Below are positions 1 to 8,608 of a stretch of DNA of 64,000 nt, one piece after another (the first letter of the stretch is position 1; each line of letters opens with the position of its first letter). A program made the translations under genes and the position numbers. Source of the stretch: Thalassotalea psychrophila (lineage in GTDB: Bacteria > Pseudomonadota > Gammaproteobacteria > Enterobacterales > Alteromonadaceae); contig NZ_CP134145.1 in NCBI RefSeq assembly GCF_031583595.1, positions 2,418,001 through 2,482,000 of the forward strand, written 5' to 3'. A model generated the notes under the pieces. It searched no databases. It had not been told where the DNA came from and was given only the letters and a program-made list of their open reading frames with translations.

Positions 1-510
1 AGTAAATCAGAGATCATTGCCGAATTGCTACGTTGCTTTACGACAGATTTTGGCACTTTTTTAAAATCTGATACGGTTGACATATCAACAAATCAATCGA
101 TGTGGTTAAAGCTAAATTTAGGCTATCAGTTAATGGACAAATACCGATTCATATTCTGTGAATCAAGTTACATCCTTAACAAATATCCTGAGCTTAGAAG
201 GTTATTTACCAAGGCGATGCAAACAACAAAAAATGCAATAGATACGTTTTGTCAACATTTACAAAAACAACTAATTGTGAAAGCTGATGAACAAGAAATT
301 ATTAGCCTCAGTAATAACATGCACTTGCTTTTTACTCAGTGGCCTAGTTATATTGCTGCAAGTGTTAGACATGGCATTGTAGATAATGTGAAGGGCTCAG
401 ATGAGCATTTATTTATTAAGCAGGGTGTGAATCAAATATTAAATTTAATTTACCCCTATTTGAATAGTGAAGATAAGCAGTTACTAGTTGATATTCAGCA
501 TAAAGCTTAA
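1..510 (+). CDS. TetR/AcrR-family transcriptional regulator, 5'-truncated
   Basis: The frame is open from the first base, so the gene begins before the window; an internal TTG at 25 is not a credible start. The first residues visible (SKSEIIAELL) match the end of a TetR-type DNA-binding domain, where the HTH is followed by a lysine-containing loop and helix alpha-4. The remaining ~160 residues are an all-helical ligand and dimerisation domain with no catalytic motif. It converges on the LysR gene at 517-1479, with only 6 bases between the stop codons. The ligand is unknown. Its place beside a catabolic region suggests control of transport or degradation genes, but the targets cannot be seen. 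The family call rests on the junction sequence and the helical C-terminus, so it is moderately secure. Confidence 0.68.
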   Translation, partial: SKSEIIAELLRCFTTDFGTFLKSDTVDISTNQSMWLKLNLGYQLMDKYRFIFCESSYILNKYPELRRLFTKAMQTTKNAIDTFCQHLQKQLIVKADEQEIISLSNNMHLLFTQWPSYIAASVRHGIVDNVKGSDEHLFIKQGVNQILNLIYPYLNSEDKQLLVDIQHKA

Positions 511-516
511 GTTTTA

Positions 517-1479
517 CTATAGTGTTGTAGTGTTTTTATATTGCTTCGCCAATTCAAGTGAAGATGAAATAAACATTTGTTTTAACCATTGATGAGCTTC
601 ACTGTTGATAACTCTATTGTGTGATATTAAAAACAAGTCAAAATGTTTGTTTTCTTTTGAGGGGAACTTATAAATAGGCTTGATTTGCTTGTTGATAAGC
701 TTTGAGGTCATCAGCAAATTTGAGCCAATAAATAAATAGTCAGAATTTTCCATTACCTCAATTAAAATGTGCATTTGACTGCTTGTCACTATTGTTGTTT
801 TTACATTTTTTTCTCCAAATAATAACTTGTTTAACGGATTTTCCAGTAAAACTTGATCACCAGATTTAACCAAAAATTCAACAAACTTGTATTTTAGACA
901 ATCTTTTAACGTTACTTCTTCAGCAAATAATGGATGATCTCTCTTAGCATAAATTACTGGTATTACTTGCCCTAAATAAGTGGCTTCAAAATTATCATCA
1001 ATTGGTTTTTGAAAATGAACAACGAAATCGAGAGCTCCTGATTCAAGCAATGGTAGTGGATTAAGAGTTATTTGTTGTTCATTGAGTCGAATATTAGGCG
1101 CTTGTTTTACCAGTTGATTAATTAACGGTAATGTAATTGCGTGGCTTAATATCGCTGGTACAGAAATATTAAAACTTTTATTGTTCGTTTCTGGTTCAAA
1201 ACTGCTTCTTTTCATTATGTTTTCAAGAGCTGCAAGAACATCTGGCAATAACAGTTCTAACTCTTGAGCTCTTAAGGTAGGAATAATTCCTCTATTCGTT
1301 CGGTAGAATAGGGGATCGTCAAATAACTCCCTCAACCTATGCAGTGTTTTGCTCATTCCCGATTGCGATATACAGAGTTGTTCTGCTGCTCTGCTAATGT
1401 TTCGTTCTTTGAGCAAAACACTTAGTGGGATTAGTAGATTTAGATCTAATCTGGAAAGTTTCTTTTCAGTATCACTCAT
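517..1479 (-). CDS. LysR-family transcriptional regulator
   Basis: This is a 320-residue protein with an N-terminal winged HTH (about residues 10-68: RLDLNLLIPLSVLLKERNIS, then AAEQLCISQSGMSKTLHRL) and a C-terminal effector-binding domain from about residue 95. The DLNLL opening is typical of the NodD/NahR/LeuO-like branch, which binds aromatic or other small carboxylic ligands. The gene faces away from the glycine-zipper gene at 1659, with a ~180-base promoter region between them, and converges with the partial TetR gene. No obvious inverted-repeat operator was found in that gap. It is one of two LysR proteins of the same subtype within 3 kb; the other (2141-3073) is better linked to the sulfatase. 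Family assignment is firm; target and ligand are unknown. Confidence 0.9.
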   Translation of the reverse strand: MSDTEKKLSRLDLNLLIPLSVLLKERNISRAAEQLCISQSGMSKTLHRLRELFDDPLFYRTNRGIIPTLRAQELELLLPDVLAALENIMKRSSFEPETNNKSFNISVPAILSHAITLPLINQLVKQAPNIRLNEQQITLNPLPLLESGALDFVVHFQKPIDDNFEATYLGQVIPVIYAKRDHPLFAEEVTLKDCLKYKFVEFLVKSGDQVLLENPLNKLLFGEKNVKTTIVTSSQMHILIEVMENSDYLFIGSNLLMTSKLINKQIKPIYKFPSKENKHFDLFLISHNRVINSEAHQWLKQMFISSSLELAKQYKNTTTL

Positions 1480-1658
1480 TTCAAGCCTTACTTTTTAGAT
1501 AGTAGTTCTGGTCATATCAAGATTGATAATAATTCATTGGACGGAATATCACAAATTCACTATTATTTTCGATATCTCTATTAATTGCAGCAAGTGCTGA
1601 ACTTGAACCTCGGTTAATAATTAGTTTTCTTCAATGAGAATCACTAGGAAAATATTTT

Positions 1659-2069
1659 ATGTTTAAATTCAAATCAATTGCGTTCATATTTATCGGCTTA
1701 TTTGCAAGCCAAGCAATCGCGGCTTCTACTGTAATGGAAGGAGTTATTGAAAAGGCCGAAGTGATCACGACTAAAGTGGGTAGTGATGGCAGACCGCTTC
1801 TCGGAGCCGCCATTGGTGTAGGTATTGGTTCGGCATTTGGCTCTGGTAGTGGCAAAGATGCTGCAAAAATAACTGGAGGTTTGCTTGGTGCAAGAAGAGC
1901 AGCACAAAAGCAAAAAGAAATGCTTTATGGCTGGCGATACATTGTTAAAGCAAATGATGAGTTGCATGTTGTTGATGCATGGTGTGAACAACCAAGCCAA
2001 CAGTGTTCGGGTGTAATCAAAGGTAAAGACGTCTATATCATTAACAACAAAGAAGTTGTTGAAAAATAA
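1659..2069 (+). CDS. Secreted glycine-zipper protein of unknown function
   Basis: A 136-residue protein with a Sec signal peptide (residues 1-21, probable cleavage after AIA) and no lipobox cysteine. Residues 47-78 (LLGAAIGVGIGSAFGSGSG and following) form a glycine zipper of the kind found in SlyB/Rick_17kDa surface proteins, followed by a basic stretch (ARRAAQKQK) and a small C-terminal domain with two cysteines (109 and 116) that could form a disulfide. An AGGAAA ribosome site lies about 10 bases before the ATG. The protein probably sits in the periplasm or at the outer membrane. Related SlyB-like proteins contribute to envelope integrity, but no specific role can be assigned. It is transcribed alone, convergent with the next LysR gene. 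Confidence 0.72.
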   Translation: MFKFKSIAFIFIGLFASQAIAASTVMEGVIEKAEVITTKVGSDGRPLLGAAIGVGIGSAFGSGSGKDAAKITGGLLGARRAAQKQKEMLYGWRYIVKANDELHVVDAWCEQPSQQCSGVIKGKDVYIINNKEVVEK

Positions 2070-2140
2070 CGTAGGCAGATGAAAAGTGACTCTGTTCAGA
2101 GGAACTTTTCATTCAGTTGCTGTCTGGTACTATCTAGTAA

Positions 2141-3073
2141 CTATTGTTTTGAAATGATGTCATTGTTTTGACATGTTTCTAGTAATAACTGCCTTATCCA
2201 ACGGTGTGACTGGTAGCGTTCCATATCCCAATGCCAGTTCATATAAATATTTGCAATTCCCGTAGAAAAAGGGGGCTCAAACCAAATTAATTCATTAGTC
2301 AGAGGTTGATAATTTAATTCAGTTTTGGGGATCACACCAATATAGTCGGTTATTCGTACAATATTAAAAGTATCACTCATGCTTGGCCCGGTAAAACCAA
2401 CTTTGCGCTCTCCGAATTCACTATTCATTTCTGATAAAGGGTGAATATTATCCTTATGAGGGATCAAAACCGCATGCTCTTCTGCGAGATAATCTTCTAA
2501 TGATATTTTTTTCATTTTGCCCAGTCTTGGATGATTTTTGCGCGCAATAACAACAACTTTTTCTGAGTATAAAATTTCATTATTACAAGCTGATTGCGAT
2601 AATTTAAGGTGTTCGATGCATAAATCGTATTCTCTATTGCGTAACGCCGATTCGGCGTCATATACAATGTCTGAGGTAATGGTAAGTTTTACGCCTGGTG
2701 CTTGTTCATATAACGCTTTGCAAAAGTCGAAAATGAATAGTCCATTATTTATATAGGTGAGGTTAATCCGAAATTGCATTGTAAGTTTTGAAGGATCGAA
2801 TGCACCTTTAACAGGTAAAGTATCTCTGATTTCTTGTAAAACTTTAGTGATCACCGGGTGTATCGTAGTTGCCTTCATTGTGGGCTGCATTTTACGACCT
2901 TTTCTTTCAAAAAGAGGATCGCTATACATGTGTTGTAGCCTTTTTAAAGCCTGTGACACAGCTGGTTGAGTCATACCTAAGCTTGTTGCGGTATGGCTTA
3001 AATTTTGTAAATGCATCAATCCATCGAAAATTAACAACAGATTTAAATCAACACTTCTAAGGTTTATGTCCAT
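2141..3073 (-). CDS. LysR-family regulator divergent from the sulfatase
   Basis: A 310-residue LysR protein with an N-terminal winged HTH (RSVDLNLLLIFDGLMHLQNL, then TATSLGMTQPAVSQALKRL) and a substrate-binding domain over roughly residues 90-300. It is transcribed away from the sulfatase gene, the classic LysR arrangement. The 145-base gap holds a 35-bp interrupted palindrome at 3096-3130, so it probably autoregulates and activates the sulfatase when it binds an inducer, perhaps a sulfated substrate or its product. Family call is firm; the regulatory link is inferred from arrangement and operator. Overlapping plus-strand frames inside this gene are shadows. Confidence 0.92.
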   Translation of the reverse strand: MDINLRSVDLNLLLIFDGLMHLQNLSHTATSLGMTQPAVSQALKRLQHMYSDPLFERKGRKMQPTMKATTIHPVITKVLQEIRDTLPVKGAFDPSKLTMQFRINLTYINNGLFIFDFCKALYEQAPGVKLTITSDIVYDAESALRNREYDLCIEHLKLSQSACNNEILYSEKVVVIARKNHPRLGKMKKISLEDYLAEEHAVLIPHKDNIHPLSEMNSEFGERKVGFTGPSMSDTFNIVRITDYIGVIPKTELNYQPLTNELIWFEPPFSTGIANIYMNWHWDMERYQSHRWIRQLLLETCQNNDIISKQ

Positions 3074-3095
3074 AATCCAATTAACTTCAATATAT

Positions 3096-3130
3096 AAGTA
3101 GTGCTTATAGTTATATAGTAAGCAATACTT
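3096..3130. promoter_or_regulatory. Interrupted palindrome, candidate LysR operator
   Basis: Two 12-base arms, AAGTAGTGCTTA (3096-3107) and TAAGCAATACTT (3119-3130), are reverse complements at 11 of 12 positions and are separated by 11 bases. LysR-type activators usually bind such interrupted dyads containing a T-N11-A core, and TGCTTA-N11-TAAGCA fits. It begins 22 bases upstream of the LysR start and ends 89 bases before the sulfatase start, so one tetramer could serve both promoters. Confidence 0.6.
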
Positions 3131-3218
3131 TTTAATTATACAAATTGTTCAGTAAAATTCATTTGAAATTTAAGTTCATCCAGAACTTTATCGTTAATAA
3201 CTTACATAGGTTTCAATT

Positions 3219-4775
3219 ATGACTTTGCTAAACAAATTCAGTAAAATCGTAGCTGGTGTTTCCCTGATTGCAATGTCAGGTGCTGCATTGGCAACAACTG
3301 ACACATCACGCCCAAACATTCTTGCTATATGGGGAGATGATATTGGTCAGAGTAACATCAGTGCTTATACTCATGGCATGATGGGCTATCAAACTAAGAA
3401 CATCGACCGCATTGCTAACGAAGGTGCACTTTTCACTGACTACTATGGTGAAAACTCATGTACTGCTGGCCGTGCAGCTTTTATTACAGGTCAATATCCA
3501 GTACGAACAGGTTTAACTAAAGTTGGCTTGCCTGGCTCAGATGTAGGATTACGAGCTGAAGATGTCACTATCGCTGAGTTATTGAAGGACCGCGGGTATA
3601 CAACAGGTCAATTTGGTAAAAATCACTTAGGTGATAAAGACGAATTTTTACCTACAAACCATGGTTTTGATGAATTTTTTGGTAACTTGTACCATTTAAA
3701 CGCTGAAGAAGAGCCTGAGCATCAAGATTATCCAAAAGATCCTGCTTATAAAAAACAATTTGGTCCACGTGGTGTGTTACATACTTATGCAGATGGCAGA
3801 ATTGAAGATACCGGCCCATTAACTAAAAAGCGTATGGAAACTGTTGATGACGAGTTTTTAGCCGCGACTACTAAATTCATCGATAAAGCCCATAAAGCAG
3901 ACAAGCCATTTTTTGTGTGGTTTAACTCTTCTCGTATGCACGTATGGACTCATTTAAGACCAGAGTCTGAAGGAATCTCAAAGCGCGGTGGCCTTTACGG
4001 CGATGGCATGATGGAGCATGATTATCAAGTAGGTGTTTTATTAGACAAACTTGATGAGCTTAATATTGCCGATAACACTATTGTTCTTTATTCAACTGAT
4101 AATGGTGCAGAAACATTCTCATGGCCTGATGGTGGCTCAATTCCATTTAAAGGTGAGAAAAATACGACATGGGAAGGTGGCTTCCGAGTACCAGCAATGG
4201 TTAGATGGCCGAACAAAATTCCAGCAGGTCAATACAAAAACGAGATCGCATCTCATATGGATTGGGCTCCAACGTTCCTTGCAGCTGCTGGCGTAACTGA
4301 CATTAAAGAAAAGCTGAAAAAAGGTACACAAATTAATGGTAAGCAGTACAAAGTACATTTAGATGGTTATAACATGCTTCCGTACCTTACAGGTGAAACA
4401 GATGAAGCACCACGTCCAAATTATATGTACTTTACTGATGGTGGTGACTTATCAGCAATTCGTGTTGGCGATATAAAACTACAATACTCTATGCAAGAGT
4501 GTCACGGTTTATCAGTTTGGATGTGTCCATTAACGCCACTACGTGCACCTTTGATTACAAACTTACGTCAAGACCCATATGAACGTGCTCGTGATGAAGC
4601 AGGTGGTTATGACAAATGGTATGCTGAGCATATGTTTGAAATTACACGTGGTATTTCTGAAACAGCAAAAGAAATGAGAACCTTTGTTGCTTTCCCTCCA
4701 CGTCAAGTGCCACCAAGCTGGTCAGTAGATGGTATGGTAAAACAAATATTCAGTATGAATGAACCTCAGTATTAA
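3219..4775 (+). CDS. Exported type I sulfatase (arylsulfatase family)
   Basis: A 518-residue sulfatase with a Sec signal peptide (residues 1-25, cleavage near ALA/TT), so it acts in the periplasm or outside. The metal site starts at D40-D41. The formylglycine motif is C81-T-A-G-R85, the C-x-A/P-x-R form whose cysteine must be oxidised by FGE or the radical-SAM enzyme anSME; no maturase gene is in the window. K134 and H136 in GKNHLG, and the STDNGAE metal segment around residue 293, complete the usual active-site set. It hydrolyses sulfate esters; the substrate cannot be read from sequence. A weak AGG ribosome site lies 9 bases before the ATG. A divergent LysR and operator upstream suggest substrate induction. 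Tandem hairpins follow the stop. The nearby transporter and alcohol-oxidation genes hint at a sulfated alcohol as substrate (inference). Confidence 0.92.
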   Translation: MTLLNKFSKIVAGVSLIAMSGAALATTDTSRPNILAIWGDDIGQSNISAYTHGMMGYQTKNIDRIANEGALFTDYYGENSCTAGRAAFITGQYPVRTGLTKVGLPGSDVGLRAEDVTIAELLKDRGYTTGQFGKNHLGDKDEFLPTNHGFDEFFGNLYHLNAEEEPEHQDYPKDPAYKKQFGPRGVLHTYADGRIEDTGPLTKKRMETVDDEFLAATTKFIDKAHKADKPFFVWFNSSRMHVWTHLRPESEGISKRGGLYGDGMMEHDYQVGVLLDKLDELNIADNTIVLYSTDNGAETFSWPDGGSIPFKGEKNTTWEGGFRVPAMVRWPNKIPAGQYKNEIASHMDWAPTFLAAAGVTDIKEKLKKGTQINGKQYKVHLDGYNMLPYLTGETDEAPRPNYMYFTDGGDLSAIRVGDIKLQYSMQECHGLSVWMCPLTPLRAPLITNLRQDPYERARDEAGGYDKWYAEHMFEITRGISETAKEMRTFVAFPPRQVPPSWSVDGMVKQIFSMNEPQY

Positions 4776-4801
4776 TCACATAATTTGATTCGTATTAAAT
4801 A

Positions 4802-4868
4802 AATCCAACTAATATTTAGTTGGATTTTATAACAAAAAAGCACGGTTTGTTTAAGCCGTGCTTTTTTA
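4802..4868 (+). terminator. Tandem hairpins ending the sulfatase transcript
   Basis: Two hairpins lie in series: AATCCAACTA/TAGTTGGATT at 4802-4826, then AGCACGG...CCGTGCT at about 4839-4862 followed by six Ts. The second is a canonical Rho-independent terminator. The A-run before it means it could also work on minus-strand transcripts. Confidence 0.85.
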
Positions 4869-5118
4869 TGTTTAAATGCATTTGTCACTTAGGTACAAAC
4901 CACAGCGGAAGGGCAGTTAAGTGCCAAATTCCGTCGCCAAAATTACTATACAAATTTTCAACTTCCTGAACTTAAACACTCCTTCCTGAACTTGTTTCAG
5001 GCTCTATCTTTTACACGAATTCCTCGGGGGGCATTGCTAATGCAAACAATCAAAGTATTAAATGCCAAGTCTTCTGAGTACTAAATTCACCCATAACGAT
5101 CATTAACCCAGAATATAA
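4869..5118. other. Intergenic stretch without a gene
   Basis: No credible coding frame or RNA gene is visible between the sulfatase terminator and the flavodoxin-like gene. It contains the imperfect palindrome CTGAACTTGTTTCAG at 4986-5000, with a partial copy (CCTGAACTT) about 25 bases earlier. The same 15-mer recurs at 28405-28419, so it is a small dispersed repeat. The rest is unremarkable AT-rich sequence. Confidence 0.55.
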
Positions 5119-5634
5119 TTATTTAAACAACAACCTAAAGCTATTGAGATCATCGACATAGTTATTTTCCTGATAGCCATCAGCACAGTTGGCATGCAAA
5201 AAGCCGCCGTAATACATGCCAAGATATTCAAATGTCTCCTTAAAAGCACTGATAAAAGAGTTAGAAGCTTGGGTACTGGCTGAACTGCAAACTACAAAAG
5301 CAGTTTTCCCGCGTAGACGTCGACCTGAGTCTAATAAATGAGGAAGGTCTAATAAATCAGATATTCGGTCGAGAAACTTTTTCATTGTAGGTGTGACAGC
5401 ATACCAATACACCGGTGATGCAAAGATGATTTTTTCATATGACAATATTTTTTCCATCAATGGCAAGAAGTCATCATCTTGGTTGTTATAGTTATAATCA
5501 TATTCACTAAAACTGTACTTGGACAAATCAATTATATCGACATTGATGTTAGTATTAAGGGTAAAGCTGTTTAATAACTTTTCAGTATTTCCATGCGCTC
5601 TGGCACTTGAAAGTATGGCAACGGTATTATTCAT
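5119..5634 (-). CDS. Flavodoxin-like NAD(P)H-dependent oxidoreductase
   Basis: A 171-residue flavodoxin-fold protein. Residues 8-20 (LSSARAHGNTEKL) form the phosphate-binding loop that holds FMN, and ASPVYWYAVTPTMKKFLDR around residue 73 is the conserved second FMN-contacting loop of the NADPH-dependent FMN reductase / multimeric flavodoxin WrbA-like family. It has no signal peptide, so it is cytoplasmic. Such enzymes reduce quinones, FMN or nitro/azo compounds at the expense of NAD(P)H. It is alone on the minus strand, divergent from the BASS transporter across 285 bases. No specific partner is visible, and its link to the catabolic genes nearby rests on position only. Confidence 0.8.
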   Translation of the reverse strand: MNNTVAILSSARAHGNTEKLLNSFTLNTNINVDIIDLSKYSFSEYDYNYNNQDDDFLPLMEKILSYEKIIFASPVYWYAVTPTMKKFLDRISDLLDLPHLLDSGRRLRGKTAFVVCSSASTQASNSFISAFKETFEYLGMYYGGFLHANCADGYQENNYVDDLNSFRLLFK

Positions 5635-5919
5635 ATTGTTTATTCCTAGATTAAAATTGTGATTTCATAGCTAGGGTAATACCTCAGGTTAAGTTGAGGT
5701 CAAGCGGATGTAACGAATAAATTAAAAAAATATACTTAAGCGAGTAAGCCTATCAACTTAAAGGATAACTCGGCCACTCATAATTCAAATCCATTATTAA
5801 TTCACAGATTACAAAATCTCACAAAACAACAACAAACAAACACATTATAAAAATATCACTGCTTTACACTAACTCTATTAACTTAATTGCAACAATCTAT
5901 TAACTAGTGGGGTTAACCT

Positions 5920-6783
5920 ATGTTTACTGAAATCATCTTACCTATTTTTATCATGGTGATTATGTTTGGTATGGGATTGACACTTAATGCAAAAGATTTT
6001 TCACGATTATTTTTTATGCCTAAGCCTATAATCATTGGCTTAATTTGCCAATTGATAGGTCTGCCTTTACTCGGGTTTATTATATGCATTGCATTTGATT
6101 TACCGCCAGTAATTTGCGTTGGTGTAATGATAATTGCTTCTTGTCCAGGTGGGGCATTTTCTAATGTGGTAAGCCAGTTAATTAAAGCAAACTTATCTTT
6201 ATCTATTAGTCTTACCGGCTTAAGTACCATTATTGGTGTTATTTCAACGCCATTAATTATTGAGCTTTCCAATCGTTATTTTCTAGCGAGTGAATTGACT
6301 GAGTTTTCAATGTTAGGCACGAGTTTAGGTATTTTATTAATATCGGTAGTACCAGTACTATTTGGTATTTTCTTGAACGAAAAGAACACCGACCTAGCAC
6401 AAAAAATTTCGCCTTACTTCGAAAAGCTATCAACTGTATTAGTAGTTATTATGATCGTAGGTGTATTGAATCAACAAAGTGGGGTCACTATTGTTGAAAT
6501 AGAACGTCTAGTAGCATCGCTACTTAGTTTAAACATCTCTGCTATTTTATTAGGTAGTGGATTGGCCCTTTATTGGGGGTTATCAAAACAAGATGCCTTA
6601 ACATTAGGCATCGAATCAGGTATTCAAAATGCATCTCTAGCCATTGTTATATCGTTGACTATGCTTGGTAATAGCGAATTTGCAGCAACCGCAATAGTTT
6701 ATGGTTTATGCACGATTTCATTAACATTGATGATGTTTGCATGTAAAAAAATCGCAGGACACAAGGTTCTTGTTTTACAATAG
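5920..6783 (+). CDS. Bile acid:sodium symporter (BASS) family transporter
   Basis: A 287-residue polytopic membrane protein with about nine to ten hydrophobic helices. The segment around residues 72-90 (SCPGGAFSNVVSQLIKANLS) is the conserved BASS-family crossover sequence contributing to the sodium sites, and GIESGIQNASLAI near residue 230 is the matching second repeat. The family carries organic anions (bile acids, pyruvate, pantoate, sulfated steroids in eukaryotes) with sodium, so the substrate cannot be fixed by homology. GTGGGG 10 bases before the ATG may serve as ribosome site. Its place between a sulfatase and an alcohol-oxidation/CoA-activation cluster makes uptake of the substrate of that pathway plausible. 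A bidirectional terminator follows. Confidence 0.87.
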   Translation: MFTEIILPIFIMVIMFGMGLTLNAKDFSRLFFMPKPIIIGLICQLIGLPLLGFIICIAFDLPPVICVGVMIIASCPGGAFSNVVSQLIKANLSLSISLTGLSTIIGVISTPLIIELSNRYFLASELTEFSMLGTSLGILLISVVPVLFGIFLNEKNTDLAQKISPYFEKLSTVLVVIMIVGVLNQQSGVTIVEIERLVASLLSLNISAILLGSGLALYWGLSKQDALTLGIESGIQNASLAIVISLTMLGNSEFAATAIVYGLCTISLTLMMFACKKIAGHKVLVLQ

Positions 6784-6829
6784 GCCTGGCATATTAACTA
6801 ATCTTCGGGCGCATAAAATCATAAAGTAA

Positions 6830-6865
6830 AAAAACACCTAAGCATGAATGCACTAGGTGTTTTAA
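6830..6865. terminator. Bidirectional terminator between transporter and acyl-CoA synthetase
   Basis: The arms AAAACACCTA and TAGGTGTTTT (6831-6840, 6854-6863) enclose a smaller GCAT/ATGC stem, with A-runs and T-runs outside. It can end both the plus-strand transporter and the minus-strand acyl-CoA synthetase transcripts, which converge here. Confidence 0.75.
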
Positions 6866-6905
6866 TCTGCATGGTAAGCGCAAACTGGATTATTGTAGAT
6901 ACAAG

Positions 6906-8474
6906 TTAATTGATGTTGCGTTCTTGATCTTGCCAGTAAACTTCACGTAATTCATTTTTCTGTATTTTACCGGCGCCAGTAATTGGGAACGGTTCATTTC
7001 TAAATTCAATCGATCTTGGTACTTTATATCCGGCGATATATTCGCGACAAAAATCGATAATATGCTTTTCTGTTACGATCGTATCTGGTTTTACACGAAC
7101 AATAGCATGAACAGATTCTCCCCATTGCTCACTTGGAATACCAATTACTGCAACTTCGTGTACGTGAGGGTGCTTTGAAACGGCACTTTCGACTTCAGCC
7201 GAAAATACATTTTCACCACCTGAAACAATCATATCTTTTACTCTATCAACTAAGAAAATAAAGCCGTCTTCATCGATATAACCAGCATCACCAGTATGCA
7301 ACCAGCCATTGGCTAATGCTTTACTCGTTTGCTCTGGGTTGTTCCAGTAACCCATCATTACATTTTCACCTTTTGCACAAATTTCTCCAACTTTGTGAAC
7401 AGGAAGTTCGTTATCGTTTTCGTCCCTAATAGTAACATTTACACTTAAACAAGGTCGACCGGCAGAGCGAATTTTACCTGACAATGGACCTTCTAAGGTA
7501 TGGTATTTAGCCGGAAGAATAGAACAAGCTGGCGATAGCTCTGTTTGACCGTAGGCTTGTACAAACCCAACATTTGGTAATTTTTCCATTGCATCGAGAA
7601 GTGTTCCTTCAGGCATTGGCGATGCACCGTAAATAATTTGATTTAGCGTGCTTAAATCTGCAGCAAGTAATGCTTTGTCAGCCAATAACATACTGATCAT
7701 AGTAGGTACCAATAAACAATCGGTAACTTTATCCCTTTCTATGCACTCAATCACATCTTGTACATTAAATGCCGGTACAATAGTCATCGGCACTGCCGCG
7801 ATAACACTACTCCAACACATCGCCCCAGCAGCTAAATGAAACATTGGTCCGGCTACCATCATCATTGAATGATTTTCACGGCCATAAAATTTCATTTCAG
7901 CCATTATTGCAATAGAGCTTACTGAAATATTCGTGTGAGAAAGCATTACACCTTTTGGAAAACCAGTAGTTCCACCAGTATAAAATATGCCAAGCATATC
8001 GCTAGGGTCGCTATCAAAAGCTTCTACAGCGACATTCTTTTCGATCATGTCTTCATAGTTTAGCATTCCCTCAGGAGTTTCTTTGTCGCCAAGGTAAACA
8101 AAGTTTTTAATTAATTCGCATTCGTTTTTAAGTTTTTTGCCTGTTTCATAAAATACATCATCAACAAACAACATTACTGAACCTGAATCATTTAACGCGT
8201 ATTGATTTTCTTTTACCGACCAACGATTATTTAATGGCACAAGAACAGCTCCAGCCCAGGCTACAGCGTAATAATATTCTAGGTAACGATCTGAGTTTAA
8301 TGCTAAAATTGCTACTCGCTCACCTGGTTTTACTCCCGCATTTTGCATCCCTGATGCAAGAGACGCTACTCTGTTTTTAAATTCTTTCCAGGTATGAGTT
8401 CTGTCTCCACATTTTACCGCGATTTGATCGCGAAATATTTGAGCGTTTCTTTGTATGGCTTGGGTAAAAATCAT
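6906..8474 (-). CDS. AMP-forming acyl-CoA synthetase
   Basis: An adenylate-forming ligase of 522 residues from the chosen start. It has the P-loop YTGGTTGFPKGV (~residue 170), the adenine-contacting YGQTELSP (~310), the hinge region TGDAGYIDEDG followed by DRVKDMIVSGGENV, and the C-terminal catalytic lysine in GAGKIQKNELR. It would activate a carboxylic acid with ATP and CoA to the acyl-CoA. An upstream in-frame ATG at 8516 has no ribosome site and adds a charged 14-residue tail, so the ATG at 8474, preceded by GAGAAAA and giving the usual family N-terminus (MIFTQAIQRNAQIF), is preferred. It is last in a minus-strand set after aldehyde and alcohol dehydrogenases, an AlkJ-AlkH-AlkK-like order turning a primary alcohol into a CoA thioester. 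Chain-length preference is unknown. Confidence 0.9.
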   Translation of the reverse strand: MIFTQAIQRNAQIFRDQIAVKCGDRTHTWKEFKNRVASLASGMQNAGVKPGERVAILALNSDRYLEYYYAVAWAGAVLVPLNNRWSVKENQYALNDSGSVMLFVDDVFYETGKKLKNECELIKNFVYLGDKETPEGMLNYEDMIEKNVAVEAFDSDPSDMLGIFYTGGTTGFPKGVMLSHTNISVSSIAIMAEMKFYGRENHSMMMVAGPMFHLAAGAMCWSSVIAAVPMTIVPAFNVQDVIECIERDKVTDCLLVPTMISMLLADKALLAADLSTLNQIIYGASPMPEGTLLDAMEKLPNVGFVQAYGQTELSPACSILPAKYHTLEGPLSGKIRSAGRPCLSVNVTIRDENDNELPVHKVGEICAKGENVMMGYWNNPEQTSKALANGWLHTGDAGYIDEDGFIFLVDRVKDMIVSGGENVFSAEVESAVSKHPHVHEVAVIGIPSEQWGESVHAIVRVKPDTIVTEKHIIDFCREYIAGYKVPRSIEFRNEPFPITGAGKIQKNELREVYWQDQERNIN

Positions 8475-8608
8475 GCTGTTTTCTCTATCCGTTTTTATCT
8501 TTATTTTATTGCCCATTTAGGAATAAACTAGGCTTATATTATGATATTAAAGAGTTTAAGTTAGTTCTCAATGACAAAACAAAACCCTTTAATGAACATT
8601 TAATGCAA

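Noticed and set aside
1631-2000. Antisense frames over the glycine-zipper gene
   Set aside because: They are opposite-strand shadows of a gene with a signal peptide, ribosome site and recognisable zipper motif.
8475-8516. Longer N-terminus for the acyl-CoA synthetase
   Set aside because: No ribosome site precedes the ATG at 8516 and the extra charged residues are not part of the family fold; 8474 is preferred, though not proven.
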